From Myxococcus xanthus (GTDB taxonomy: Bacteria; Myxococcota; Myxococcia; Myxococcales; Myxococcaceae), in contig NZ_JABFNS010000017.1 in NCBI RefSeq assembly GCF_013116825.1, positions 19,871-83,870 of the forward strand: 64,000 bases of DNA, written 5' to 3'. The notes under the pieces are model-generated. The model did no database searches. It saw only the letters and a list, made by a program, of their open reading frames with translations, and was not told where the DNA came from. Made by a program: the position numbers and the translations under genes. Position 1 is the first letter of the stretch. Each line of letters opens with the position of its first letter. This document shows positions 34,843 through 44,056 of this stretch, piece after piece.

Positions 34843-36060
34843 ATGAACGGCAGGCGCGATGACGACCGGCGATGGGGAGACAGGGAGCGGGAGCAGCGGC
34901 ACTCGAGGGGCTGGGAGGACGAACACGCCCATCCGAGGGACACCTGGGCCCGCGCCCCCGCCAGGGATGATGAGCACGGCGACGGGCGCGGGTCAGAACG
35001 CAGGGGCGGCTTCGAGCGGGACGACGCAGGCGCCGAGCGACGGCGGGGCGGGCCGCCCCCGGGCCACCACCGCCGAGGCGGTTGGGCCTCCGAGGATGAT
35101 GCGCTTCCACGCTCCTTCGACAGCGAGCGACACTTCCGGGACGCCGCGAGGGACCGGGACACACGCGACTTCCAACAAGACGTCGACTTCGGACGCGCCG
35201 CGCGCGCCCTGGACCAGGGCCGGGAGTATGGCCGCGACTTCGACCTGGACCGGGAGCTGGACCGCCGTGCCCGGCACTTCGACCCGGAGCGCATCGCCAG
35301 ACGGCCCGGCTACAGCCCCAGCGGCACGTTCCGCGAAGTCGCGGAGGACTGGCGCCTGGAGCCTCCCTACCTCGGCGTCCTGGAGGACGTGGGGACGGAG
35401 GGAGGACGTCGGGGCGGCCGTGAGATACCAGAGCGCCGGGGGCACGGCGGGAGGCGCCATGGCCACGGGGGCGCCGACGACGCCCACGAGCGCCGCCGAC
35501 GGGAAGCGGGCGGCATGGACCGGAGCCGACCCTGGCGTGCCGCCAGCCACATGGCCGAAACGGATGTCCGCTACGGGGGCACACAACCCGCGGGCCATGG
35601 CCCCGGTGTGGAGAACATGGCGCCACCGTGGGATGGGTACTCCACCAGTCCGTCACGGCCGGATGACCACGACCTGGGCCAAGGTGGCTTCTCGGGTAGG
35701 CGCTACCGGCCCGAAGGCCCTGTGAGGGCGCCCCCCCGGGGACGCGCGCCGCGAGGCTACCGGCGCTCCAGCGAGCGAATCCTGGCGGACCTCTGCGACC
35801 GACTGATGCAGAGCTGGGTGGACGCCGAGGACGTGGACATCCGCGTGCGGGACGGCGTGGTGCTGCTGGCCGGCGTGGTGCGCAGCCAGGATGAACGGCA
35901 CGCGACGGAAGCGCTCGCCCGGGACGTGCTGGGAGTGAAGGAGGTCATCAACGACATTCGCATCGACCGCGAGGACGGCGTCGTGGACCGGCCCGCGTCA
36001 CGCAGCCCCGTCCAGACTCCGGGCCTGGACGCCTCCGACGACGACTCGCTGCATTCGTGA
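34843..36060 (+). CDS. charged, disordered protein with C-terminal BON domain
   Basis: The 405-residue protein starts at MNGRRDDDRRWGDREREQRH (ATG 34843) behind GAGAGGAGG. About 300 residues are dominated by Arg, Asp, Glu, Gly and His in mixed-charge blocks with repeated D-R-x-(F/R/D) steps, with no signal peptide or membrane span. Residues about 310-375 form a BON domain: RSSERILADLCDRLMQSWVD, DVDIRVRDGVVLLAGVV, and RHATEALARDVLGVKEVIND, with the conserved central Gly. BON usually binds phospholipid or mediates assembly in envelope proteins. Here it appears cytoplasmic. It is divergent from the molybdoenzyme gene, with 248 bases between them showing no other gene. Confidence 0.8.
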   Translation: MNGRRDDDRRWGDREREQRHSRGWEDEHAHPRDTWARAPARDDEHGDGRGSERRGGFERDDAGAERRRGGPPPGHHRRGGWASEDDALPRSFDSERHFRDAARDRDTRDFQQDVDFGRAARALDQGREYGRDFDLDRELDRRARHFDPERIARRPGYSPSGTFREVAEDWRLEPPYLGVLEDVGTEGGRRGGREIPERRGHGGRRHGHGGADDAHERRRREAGGMDRSRPWRAASHMAETDVRYGGTQPAGHGPGVENMAPPWDGYSTSPSRPDDHDLGQGGFSGRRYRPEGPVRAPPRGRAPRGYRRSSERILADLCDRLMQSWVDAEDVDIRVRDGVVLLAGVVRSQDERHATEALARDVLGVKEVINDIRIDREDGVVDRPASRSPVQTPGLDASDDDSLHS

Positions 36061-36168
36061 GGCGGCGGACGCGACGCGGCGCGACGCGGACATCGCGGTG
36101 GCCCGGAAGCACCCCGGTTCAGGTAGTGTGCCGGGCCTTTCCGTCCGCCACACTCTAGGAGTCCGCTC

Positions 36169-37824
36169 ATGTCCCGCGTCATCCGCGCCCCCCACGGTTC
36201 CACCCTGTCCTGCAAGGGCTGGGTCCAGGAGGCCGCGCTCCGGATGTTGATGAACAACCTCGACCCGGACGTCGCCGAGCGCCCCGAGGACCTCGTCGTC
36301 TATGGCGGCACCGGCAAGGCCGCCCGCGACTGGCCCTCCTTCGACCGCATCGTGTCGAGCCTCCAGAACCTGGGCGACGATGAGACCCTGCTCGTCCAGT
36401 CCGGCAAGCCCGTGGGCATCTTCCGCACGCACCCGGACGCGCCGCGCGTGCTCATCGCCAACTCCAACCTCGTGGGCCGCTGGGCCACCTGGGAGCACTT
36501 CCACGAGTTGGAGAAGAAGGGCCTGATGATGTACGGCCAGATGACCGCGGGCTCGTGGATCTACATCGGCACGCAGGGCATCCTCCAGGGCACCTACGAG
36601 ACCTTCGCCGCCGCCGGCCGCTTCCACTTCGGCACCGACGACCTGGCGGGCCGCCTCATCCTCTCCGGCGGTCTGGGTGGCATGGGTGGCGCGCAGCCGC
36701 TGGCCGCCACCATGAACAACGCGGTGTTCCTCGGCGTGGAGATCGACCCCACGCGCGCTCGCCGCCGCGTGGAGACGCGCTACCTGGACGTCGTCGCCAA
36801 GGACCTGGATGAGGCGCTGGCCCTGGTGAAGGACGCCCAGGAGAAGCGCGTGGGCCGCTCCATCGCCGTCATCGGCAACGCGGCGTCGGTGTTCCGCGAG
36901 CTGTACCGCCGCGGCATCAAGCCGGACCTCGTCACGGACCAGACGAGCGCCCACGACCCGCTCAACGGCTACATCCCCACGGACCTGTCGCTGGAGGCCG
37001 CCGCCGAGCTGCGGCAGCGGGATCCGGAGGCGTACGTCCGCCGCGCGCGCGAGTCGATGATGATGCACGTGCAGGCGATGAACGACTTCCAGAAGGCCGG
37101 CAGCCACGTCTTCGACTACGGCAACAACCTGCGCGGCCAGGCGGAGCTGGGCGGCATGGAGAACGCCTTCGAGTTCCCCGGCTTCGTCCCCGCCTACATC
37201 CGTCCCCTCTTCTGCGAGGGCATGGGGCCCTTCCGCTGGGTGGCGCTCTCCGGGGACCCGGAGGACATCCGCGTCACCGACCGCGTGGTGCGCGAGCTGT
37301 TCCCCCAGAAGGCCTCGCTCCAGCGCTGGCTGAACATGGCCGAGGAGCGCGTGGCGTTCCAGGGCCTGCCCTCGCGCATCTGCTGGCTGGGGTATGGCGA
37401 GCGCGCCAAGGCGGGCCTCGCGTTCAACGAGCTGGTGCGCAAGGGCGAGGTGAAGGCGCCCATCGTCATCGGCCGGGACCACCTGGACTGCGGCTCGGTG
37501 GCGTCGCCCAACCGCGAGACGGAGGCGATGAAGGACGGCACGGACGCGGTCGCGGACTGGCCCATCCTCAACGCGCTGGTGAACGCGGTGAACGGCGCCT
37601 CGTGGGTGTCCTTCCACCACGGCGGCGGCGTGGGCATGGGCTACTCGCTGCACGCCGGTCAGGTCATCGTCGCGGACGGAACGCCGGAGGCCGCGCGCCG
37701 CATCGAGCGCGTGCTCACCAGCGACCCCGGCATGGGCGTGCTGCGCCACGCGGACGCGGGCTACCCGGAGGCCATCGAGGTGGCGAAAGAGCGCGGCGTG
37801 AAGATTCCCGGCATCACCACCTGA
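36169..37824 (+). CDS. hutU: urocanate hydratase
   Basis: A 551-residue protein, the normal length of the family. It has [39 protein letters not shown], the [14 protein letters not shown] block and [20 protein letters not shown], followed by [20 protein letters not shown], which are all signature stretches of HutU. The enzyme uses tightly bound NAD+ to convert urocanate to imidazolonepropionate in histidine breakdown. It is the first gene of a rightward run with hutI two genes later. hutH and the formiminoglutamate steps are not in the window. Confidence 0.97.
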   Translation: MSRVIRAPHGSTLSCKGWVQEAALRMLMNNLDPDVAERPEDLVVYGGTGKAARDWPSFDRIVSSLQNLGDDETLLVQSGKPVGIFRTHPDAPRVLIANSNLVGRWATWEHFHELEKKGLMMYGQMTAGSWIYIGTQGILQGTYETFAAAGRFHFGTDDLAGRLILSGGLGGMGGAQPLAATMNNAVFLGVEIDPTRARRRVETRYLDVVAKDLDEALALVKDAQEKRVGRSIAVIGNAASVFRELYRRGIKPDLVTDQTSAHDPLNGYIPTDLSLEAAAELRQRDPEAYVRRARESMMMHVQAMNDFQKAGSHVFDYGNNLRGQAELGGMENAFEFPGFVPAYIRPLFCEGMGPFRWVALSGDPEDIRVTDRVVRELFPQKASLQRWLNMAEERVAFQGLPSRICWLGYGERAKAGLAFNELVRKGEVKAPIVIGRDHLDCGSVASPNRETEAMKDGTDAVADWPILNALVNAVNGASWVSFHHGGGVGMGYSLHAGQVIVADGTPEAARRIERVLTSDPGMGVLRHADAGYPEAIEVAKERGVKIPGITT

Positions 37825-37844
37825 AGATGAAGCAGGAGGCCGCA

Positions 37845-38582
37845 GTGAAGCGCTTGTGCGCGGCAGGAGTCGGACTGTGGGGCGCCGCCGTCGTGGGATT
37901 GACGGGGTGCGCCCCCACGGCGATGGGCCCCATGGTGATGCGGATGGGGCCCGGGGCGCCGGACCGCAACGTCATGCAGGTCGGCATGCGCTCCGGCCCC
38001 CGGTTGAGCGCGCCCATCGCGGGGACGCAGGGCGGCCTCGGAACGGGAAACAGCTTTCGGGGAAACGAGTCGAGCTTCTCCACGCAGCAGTGGGGCGTGG
38101 CGTTCGACGCGGCCCTGACGGTGCCCGTGTCCGAGCGGCTGCACCTGCACACCGGACTTCAGGGTGAGTTCCTCCTGCCCATCCCGCTGCCCGGGTACGG
38201 GCTGTACGCCGGGGCCTCGTACTACGTGGGCTCGGAGCGGCTGGGCCTGGCCCCGGCGTTGTCGCTGCGAGGCGCCAGTGATTTCGGGCTGGGCACCCCG
38301 CGCGGCGGGCCGGGCACCATCTTCGGCGCGGAGGTGTCGTGCGCGCTCACGATGCAGCCGGAGAAGAAGGTGTCCATTGGCCTGGTGCCCTTCGCGTCGT
38401 GGCACACGGTGGCGTCGCACGGGCGCAACGAGCAAGCGTTGTATTACGGCGGCGTGGTGGCGGCGCGCGTCTCCTGGGGCGGAAAGAACGACTTCGAGCT
38501 GTCGGGCGGATTCGGCCGCGCGAAGGTTGGCAAGAGTGTGAGCTGGAACGTGCCCATCATGGGCGCACGCGGAGGACGTTGA
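37845..38582 (+). CDS. lipoprotein of beta-rich type inside the hut operon
   Basis: A 245-residue protein read from GTG 37845, which has AGGAGG five bases upstream. An ATG at 37827 is possible but has no ribosome site. VKRLCAAGVGLWGAAVVGL, then TGC, gives a lipobox. The mature chain is Gly-rich and alternates polar and hydrophobic residues (WGVAFDAALTVPVSERLHLH, GEFLLPIPLPGYGLYAGASY, YYGGVVAARVSWGGKNDFEL), typical of outer-membrane beta-structure. I do not recognise the family. It is 20 bases after hutU and three bases before hutI, so it must be co-transcribed with them. Confidence 0.8.
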   Translation: MKRLCAAGVGLWGAAVVGLTGCAPTAMGPMVMRMGPGAPDRNVMQVGMRSGPRLSAPIAGTQGGLGTGNSFRGNESSFSTQQWGVAFDAALTVPVSERLHLHTGLQGEFLLPIPLPGYGLYAGASYYVGSERLGLAPALSLRGASDFGLGTPRGGPGTIFGAEVSCALTMQPEKKVSIGLVPFASWHTVASHGRNEQALYYGGVVAARVSWGGKNDFELSGGFGRAKVGKSVSWNVPIMGARGGR

Positions 38583-38585
38583 GCC

Positions 38586-39851
38586 ATGGACGTGCTGGAC
38601 CTGCTGGTGCGCAACACCTCCGAAGTGCTGACGGTGGAAGGCTCGCACCGCGAGCGCGCGGAGGACGCCCTCACCCCACGCCCAGGCGCGGTGGTGGGTG
38701 TGCGTGAGGGACGCATCGCCTACGTGGGCCCCGAGGCCGGCCTCCCCGCGGGCGCGGTGGGCCCTGGCACCGAGGTGGTGGACGCCCAGGGTGGCTTCGT
38801 GGGCCCCGGCTTCGTGGACCCCCACACGCACCTCGTCTTCGCCGGCGAGCGCTCGGCGGAGTTCGACCTGCGCAACCAGGGCGCCACCTACCTGGAGATT
38901 GCCAAGGCGGGCGGTGGCATCGCCGGCACGGTGCGGGCAACGCGGGCCGCGAGCGAGGAGGAGCTGGTGCGGCTCGCCCTCCCCCGCACGAAGCGCCTGT
39001 TGGAGCAGGGCGTCACGACGGCGGAGGTGAAGAGCGGCTACGGGCTCGACCTGGCGACGGAGCTGAAGATGCTGCGCGCCGTGCGGCGGCTCGGGACGCT
39101 GACGCCGCTGGAGCTGGTCCCCACGCTGCTGTGCGCGCACGCCGTGCCGGAGGAGTACCGCGGCAAGCGCGAGGACTACGTGCGGCTGTGCATCGAGGAG
39201 ATTCTTCCCGCCGTCGCGCGCGAGGGGCTGGCGCGCTTCTGTGACGTTTTCGTGGAGGACAGCGCCTTCACCGTGGACGAGGCGCGCCGCATCTTGAGCG
39301 CGGGCCGGGCACTCGGAATGGTGCCGCGGCTGCATGCGGACCAGCTCACCGCGTGTGGCGCCTCCGAGCTCGCCGCGGAGCTGGGAGCCGCCACGGCGGA
39401 CCACCTGGAGCAGGTGACGGACGCGGGGCTCAAGGCGTTGGCGGACGCCAACGTCACGGCGGTGCTCGTTCCCACCTCCACGCTGTTCCTGCGCATGCGG
39501 CCCTACGCGCCTGGACGCCGCATCCGCGATGCGGGGCTCAACGTCGCTTTGGGTACCAACGTCAATCCCGGTTCCGCCATGAGCGAAAACACAGCACTGG
39601 CGCTGGGACTCGCCTGTCTGGAAAACGGGCTTACTGCGGCAGAGGCGTATTGGGGAGCCACCCGTGGCGCGGCGGTGTCGTTGGGGCTGCAACAGCACGG
39701 AAGGCTGACCGTGGGTGACGCGGGCGACCTGGTGGTCTTCAGCTGTGCTTCGTACCGCCACCTGCCCTACCATCTAGGCGTAGCGCACGCGCGAGTGGTC
39801 GTGAAGGCTGGACGCATCGCTGTCCGGCAGCAGATGGAAGGTTGCGCGTGA
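38586..39851 (+). CDS. hutI: imidazolonepropionase
   Basis: A 421-residue amidohydrolase-fold enzyme. GFVDPHTHLVFAGERSAEFD carries the first metal His pair plus the HutI-specific AGeR(s/a)xEF. GGGIAGTVRATR, EVKSGYGLDLATELKML, PRLHADQLTACGASELAAEL and ALGTNVNPGSAMSEN complete the family set. It opens the imidazolone ring to N-formimino-glutamate, the step after urocanate hydratase. It starts three bases after the lipoprotein stop. The gene ends the run, with a 90-base gap before the amidotransferase. Confidence 0.97.
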   Translation: MDVLDLLVRNTSEVLTVEGSHRERAEDALTPRPGAVVGVREGRIAYVGPEAGLPAGAVGPGTEVVDAQGGFVGPGFVDPHTHLVFAGERSAEFDLRNQGATYLEIAKAGGGIAGTVRATRAASEEELVRLALPRTKRLLEQGVTTAEVKSGYGLDLATELKMLRAVRRLGTLTPLELVPTLLCAHAVPEEYRGKREDYVRLCIEEILPAVAREGLARFCDVFVEDSAFTVDEARRILSAGRALGMVPRLHADQLTACGASELAAELGAATADHLEQVTDAGLKALADANVTAVLVPTSTLFLRMRPYAPGRRIRDAGLNVALGTNVNPGSAMSENTALALGLACLENGLTAAEAYWGATRGAAVSLGLQQHGRLTVGDAGDLVVFSCASYRHLPYHLGVAHARVVVKAGRIAVRQQMEGCA

Positions 39852-39941
39852 ACCGGCGTCGCAGAGACACAGCGGCTCCGAGTGGATAAAGACAGGACGA
39901 CATCCGTCAGGGCCGGACGTTAAGAGTATTCGTTGCTAGCC

Positions 39942-40805
39942 ATGTGCCGACTATTTGGATTCCGTTCAGCGATTCCCGCCGCGGTGCACCCTTCGTTGGT
40001 GACGGAGAAGAACTCGCTCCTCATCCAGTCGCGCGAGCACAAGGATGGATGGGGCATCGCGGCCTACGGCGCCGAGCAGGCGCCGGTGGTGGCGCACGGT
40101 GTGGGGCCCGCGCACAGCGACCCGGACTTCGAGCGGGTGAGCAGCCGGGTATCCTCGCACACGGTGGTGGCGCACATCCGGTTGGCCTCGGTGGGCGCGG
40201 TGGAGCTGCGCAACTCGCACCCCTTCCTGCATGGCCGCTGGTCGTTCGTGCACAACGGGACGCTGCGGGAGTTCGCGCAGCACCGGGCCGCCGTGGAAGC
40301 GCTCATCTGCCCGAGCCTGCGGACGAACATCCGGGGCACCACGGACAGCGAGCGGTGCTTCTACCTGTTCCTCACCCGCTTGGGCGCCCGGCATCCGATT
40401 GACCGGAAGGTCCCCGTGGAGGCCGTGGCGCGAGCGCTGGCGGAGACGATGTCGTTGGTGGCCGCCATCACGGATGCCGTGGGACAGGATGGCCGCTCGG
40501 CGATGAACTTCCTCGTGTCCGACGGCGAGTTGATGGTGGCCTCGCGGCGCAACCGAACGCTGTTCGTGTCCACGGGCCCGTCGCGCGACGACGTGTCGAC
40601 GCTGCCGGCGCCAGGGACGAAGCTGGAGCAGCTCGTCGTGGCCAGTGAGTCGCTGTGTGGTGGGCCGTACTGGGCACCGGTGGCCGAAGAGGACGTCATC
40701 GGCGTGGACGCGAACCTCGTGTTCCATCACTGGCGCGTGCCGGAGCTCGCGGGCCCGGGCCTCTTCCCCGCCGTGAAGCCGGCCGCGTCACCCATCGTGG
40801 CCTGA
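39942..40805 (+). CDS. class II glutamine amidotransferase, YafJ-like
   Basis: The 287-residue protein starts at ATG 39942 so that the nucleophile is Cys2 (MCRLFGFRSAIPAAVH). The three codons upstream of it would bury the Cys and are not used. KDGWGIAAYG, HIRLASVGAVELRNSHPFLH, WSFVHNGTLREF and GTTDSERCFYLFL are the Ntn-type GATase II motifs, including the glutamine-binding Arg and Asn-Gly. There is no synthetase domain. YafJ-type stand-alone enzymes have unclear amide acceptors. It follows hutI on the same strand and converges on tsaE with a 5-base gap. Glutamine or glutamate turnover next to the hut genes is plausible. Confidence 0.88.
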   Translation: MCRLFGFRSAIPAAVHPSLVTEKNSLLIQSREHKDGWGIAAYGAEQAPVVAHGVGPAHSDPDFERVSSRVSSHTVVAHIRLASVGAVELRNSHPFLHGRWSFVHNGTLREFAQHRAAVEALICPSLRTNIRGTTDSERCFYLFLTRLGARHPIDRKVPVEAVARALAETMSLVAAITDAVGQDGRSAMNFLVSDGELMVASRRNRTLFVSTGPSRDDVSTLPAPGTKLEQLVVASESLCGGPYWAPVAEEDVIGVDANLVFHHWRVPELAGPGLFPAVKPAASPIVA

Positions 40806-40810
40806 GGGCG

Positions 40811-41296
40811 TCAGCCCATCCACGCGTCAAGCAACGCCGCGGGCCGTACACCAAACGCCTCCGCCGTCAGCTCGCGTGCCTCGCCGCCCGCGTGCTTCAG
40901 CGTGACGCGCAGGTAGTCACGCGGCGCGGCCTGCGGAATCTTGTCCAGCCACTCCACCAGCATCGCGCTCTCGGTGCCTTCCAGGTCCAGGAAGCCCGTG
41001 GCGTACAGGTCGTCGTAGTCCGTCAGCCGGTACAGGTCCGCGTGGTACAGCGGGATGCGTCCCGAATACGGATACACAATCGCGAACGTGGGGCTCGCCA
41101 CCTCGGAGCGAGGAACGTTCGCCCCGGCCGCAACTCCGCGCACCAGGTGCGTCTTTCCCGCGCCCAGGTCGCCAATCAGCCCCACGAAGTCACCGGGCTC
41201 CAGCAACTCACCCAGGCGCACACCCAGCCGGTGCGTCTCCTCGGGAGACTCCAGCCGTACCGTCCGAACACGCGCAGCCGACGCTTCCGTGCTCAT
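40811..41296 (-). CDS. tsaE: tRNA threonylcarbamoyladenosine biosynthesis ATPase TsaE
   Basis: The 161-residue protein starts at MSTEASAARVRTVRLESPEE (ATG 41296), overlapping the end of nnrD by four bases. TsaE blocks are FVGLIGDLGAGKTHLVRGVA (P-loop), VASPTFAIVYPYSGRIPLYH (the SPTF switch), HADLYRLTDYDDL and MLVEWLDKIPQ. It powers the TsaB/TsaD complex that makes t6A37 in tRNA. nnrD-tsaE adjacency is widespread in bacteria. The tRNA-Thr elsewhere in the window is an expected t6A client. Confidence 0.96.
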   Translation of the reverse strand: MSTEASAARVRTVRLESPEETHRLGVRLGELLEPGDFVGLIGDLGAGKTHLVRGVAAGANVPRSEVASPTFAIVYPYSGRIPLYHADLYRLTDYDDLYATGFLDLEGTESAMLVEWLDKIPQAAPRDYLRVTLKHAGGEARELTAEAFGVRPAALLDAWMG

Positions 41297-42828
41297 CGCT
41301 CCCACCGCAGCCACACCTCGCACAGCCCCTGCTCCACGATGTCCCCCGCAACCAATCCCAGTTGCCCGCGCTTCGCCGCCGCCAGGTCCCCAGCGAGCCC
41401 GTGCGCGTACACCGCCGTCCAGATGGCCGAGGGCACTGGAAACGACTGAGCCAGGAACGCGCCACAAATCCCGGACAAGACATCCCCCGAGCCCCCCGTC
41501 GCCATGCCCGGGTTGCCCGTGGTGTTCAGGTACACGCGCCCGTCCGCGTCACTCGTCAGCGTCCGGTCTCCCTTCAGCACGAGCGTCACCTTCAAGCCCA
41601 CGGAGAACTGCCGCGCCATATCCAGCCGGTGTGCTTGGACTTCCTTCGTGGACTTGCCCGTCAGCCGGGCCATCTCTCCCGGGTGCGGCGTCATCACCAC
41701 CGGCCCCTTCGCCCGGCGCAGCACCGACAAGTCCGTGGCCACCGCATTGAGCGCGTCCGCATCCAGCACCGCGGGCGCCTCCACGCGCGACAACAGCTCG
41801 CCAATCAGCACCCCCGTCTCTGGCCCCCGAGGAATCCCCGGCCCGATGACGAGCGCATCCTTCCCCTCCGCCGCCGCCACCAGCGCGTCCAGGTCACCCA
41901 TGCCCAGCGGCCCAGAAGCCTCCAGCGGGATGCCCATGATTTCCGCTGAATGCGCCTGGATGGTGTCCAGCGCATCCGCGCGAGCGGCCACTGTCACGAG
42001 ACCCGCCCCGGAGCGCAGCGCCGCCTTCGCCACCAGCGCCGCAGCCCCCGTCTTTCCCCGGCTGCCCGCCACCACCAGCACGTGGCCAAAGGTCCCCTTG
42101 TGGGAGTCCGCCTTCCGCGCCGGCAATGTGCGGCGCGCGTCCGACTCCTCCACCACGAAGAGCTCAGGACCCGAGACCTCGTTCGAGGACTCGCCCCCCA
42201 TGCCAATGTCCACCTGGTGCACGCGGCCACACAGCGAGGCCCCCGGCTCCAGCACCTGCCCCGGCTTGAGGAAGCCGAACGCCACGGTGGCGTCCGCCTC
42301 CACACAGGGCGAGAAAGGCACCCCCGTGTCGCTCTGAAGCCCGGACGGCACATCCGCCGCCACGACCTTGGCCCCTGCTGCCCGCCAGCCGCGAATCGCC
42401 GACACGGCGTCCGCGAAGGCCCCCGCGGGTGCACGACTCAAGCCCGTGCCAAAGAGCGCGTCCACCACCACGTCACCGCGCCTGGCCGGCTCCACGGACT
42501 CCAGCGTGCGCGGCGTCACACCGAAGCCCTTCACCGCCTCCACGTTCCGGCGCGCCTCGGGCGTCAGCTTCGCGGCGTCGCCTACCATCACCACCGACAC
42601 GCAGGCGCCGCCCTCCCGGAGGAAGCGCGCGGCCACCAGCCCGTCCCCTCCATTGTTGCCCGGTCCACACACCACCACGAAGCGCCCACCCGGGCCGATG
42701 AGCCCCCGAGCCACCTCCGCGAGCCCCCGCCCGGCATTCTCCATCAGCAACGCGGAGGGCATGCCGTGGCGGGCTTCGGCGGCCTGCTCGGCCTGACGCA
42801 TCTGGGCGGCGGTGAGGACGCGCAACAT
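41293..42828 (-). CDS. nnrD: bifunctional NAD(P)H-hydrate repair enzyme (epimerase + dehydratase)
   Basis: The 511-residue protein starts at MLRVLTAAQMRQAEQAAEAR (ATG 42828), four bases after acpS. The N-terminal YjeF domain (about 1-215) has FVVVCGPGNNGGDGLVAAR and VVDALFGTGLSRAPAG plus VAADVPSGLQSDTG, and epimerises NAD(P)HX. The C-terminal ribokinase-like domain has GHVLVVAGSRGKTGAAAL, VMTPHPGEMARLTGKS and GNPGMATGGSGDVLSGICG, the ADP/ATP-dependent dehydratase. The fusion equals E. coli YjeF (now Nnr). It repairs damaged nicotinamide cofactors. Confidence 0.95.
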   Translation of the reverse strand: MLRVLTAAQMRQAEQAAEARHGMPSALLMENAGRGLAEVARGLIGPGGRFVVVCGPGNNGGDGLVAARFLREGGACVSVVMVGDAAKLTPEARRNVEAVKGFGVTPRTLESVEPARRGDVVVDALFGTGLSRAPAGAFADAVSAIRGWRAAGAKVVAADVPSGLQSDTGVPFSPCVEADATVAFGFLKPGQVLEPGASLCGRVHQVDIGMGGESSNEVSGPELFVVEESDARRTLPARKADSHKGTFGHVLVVAGSRGKTGAAALVAKAALRSGAGLVTVAARADALDTIQAHSAEIMGIPLEASGPLGMGDLDALVAAAEGKDALVIGPGIPRGPETGVLIGELLSRVEAPAVLDADALNAVATDLSVLRRAKGPVVMTPHPGEMARLTGKSTKEVQAHRLDMARQFSVGLKVTLVLKGDRTLTSDADGRVYLNTTGNPGMATGGSGDVLSGICGAFLAQSFPVPSAIWTAVYAHGLAGDLAAAKRGQLGLVAGDIVEQGLCEVWLRWER

Positions 42829-42832
42829 GGGT

Positions 42833-43213
42833 TCAATCCCCCTTCGATTGGAGCACCACCGTGGCGGCGGCGACGTCCGCATCGTGGGTCAGCGCGAGGA
42901 AGGCCTCCAGCCCTCGCGCCTCCATGACCTCCAGGGCCACGCCGGACAGTGCGAAATAAGGCGCTCCGCCCTGCCGCCGGACCTCCATGTCCTTCCAGCG
43001 GATGCCCGGCGGGGCGCCCAGCGCCTTCACCAGGGCCTCCTTGGCGGCGAAGCGCGCGGCGTAGGCACTGGCCGCGTCGCTGCGCCGGCCGCAGAGGGCC
43101 CGCTCCGCCTCGGTGTAGACGCGGTTCAGAAAGGGCTCCGCGCGTGGCCCGTCCAGGATGCGCTGGATGCGGGAGATGGAGCAGATGTCCAGACCCAGGC
43201 CGCGGATTCCCAT
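42833..43213 (-). CDS. acpS: holo-[acyl-carrier-protein] synthase
   Basis: A 126-residue protein, the standard AcpS length. GIRGLGLDICSISRIQRIL contains the Mg-binding GxDIxxIxR, and AARFAAKEALVKALG is the second conserved helix. WKDMEVRRQGGAPYFALSG completes the fold. It transfers 4'-phosphopantetheine from CoA to apo-ACP. It sits between pdxJ (six-base gap) and nnrD (four-base gap), the order seen in many proteobacteria. Confidence 0.96.
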   Translation of the reverse strand: MGIRGLGLDICSISRIQRILDGPRAEPFLNRVYTEAERALCGRRSDAASAYAARFAAKEALVKALGAPPGIRWKDMEVRRQGGAPYFALSGVALEVMEARGLEAFLALTHDADVAAATVVLQSKGD

Positions 43214-43219
43214 GGCGCC

Positions 43220-43945
43220 CTACCCCGGGTTGCGCATGATTTCGAGCATCTCGCGCACCGCCCGCTCGAAGCCCACCAGCACCGCGCGACCGACGATGGC
43301 GTGCCCGATGTTCAGCTCGTCGATTTCGGAGATGCGGGCAATCGGGTGCACGTTGTCGTAGTTGAGCCCATGGCCCGCGGCCACGCCCAGGCCCAGCTTG
43401 ATGCCCGCCTTGGCCGCGTCGACGATGCGCGCCAGTTCCCGGGCCCGCTCCTTCTCGTTGCGCGCCTCGCAGTAGCGGCCCGTGTGCAGTTCGATGCGGT
43501 CCGCGTTCACCTTGTGCGCCGCCCGCACCTGGTCCAGGTCCGGGTCGATGAAGAGCGAGACGGCAATCTCGCCGTCCTTCAGGTTCTTGATGATCTTCGC
43601 GATGTGCTCGCGCTGGTTGGCGACCTCCAGGCCACCCTCCGTGGTGAGCTCCTCGCGGCGCTCGGGCACCAGCGTCACCACGTCCGGCTTGTGCTCATAG
43701 GCGAGCTTCACCATCTCCGCGGTGGCGGCCATCTCCAGGTTCAGGAGCGTCTGCACCGTCTCACGGAGGATGCGCAAATCCCGGTCCTGGATGTGACGCC
43801 GGTCCTCACGCAGGTGGATGGTGATTTGCTGTGCGCCGGCGAGCTCCGCCAGCGCCGCGGCCGTCACCGGATCCGGATACGTGGTGCGCCTCGCCTGACG
43901 CAGCGTCGCCACATGGTCCACGTTGACACCCAGTCGCTGTCCCAT
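43220..43945 (-). CDS. pdxJ: pyridoxine 5'-phosphate synthase
   Basis: The 241-residue protein starts at [19 protein letters not shown] (ATG 43945), where GAGGTG sits upstream and the N-terminus matches the family. The ATG at 43963 would add six residues. Motifs are [61 protein letters not shown] and [11 protein letters not shown], then [18 protein letters not shown], the TIM-barrel phosphate-binding and catalytic loops of PdxJ. It condenses 3-amino-1-hydroxyacetone phosphate with DXP. Confidence 0.96.
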   Translation of the reverse strand: MGQRLGVNVDHVATLRQARRTTYPDPVTAAALAELAGAQQITIHLREDRRHIQDRDLRILRETVQTLLNLEMAATAEMVKLAYEHKPDVVTLVPERREELTTEGGLEVANQREHIAKIIKNLKDGEIAVSLFIDPDLDQVRAAHKVNADRIELHTGRYCEARNEKERARELARIVDAAKAGIKLGLGVAAGHGLNYDNVHPIARISEIDELNIGHAIVGRAVLVGFERAVREMLEIMRNPG

Positions 43946-44056
43946 CGACCGCACCTCGCTCATGCGCGGCCATGGGATTGTCGAAAGGCCCCGGTGCGCG
44001 CCGGTCCTTCTTCACGCTGGCTGCGTCCGGAAGTCAACCACCGTTCGCAGCGGCCC

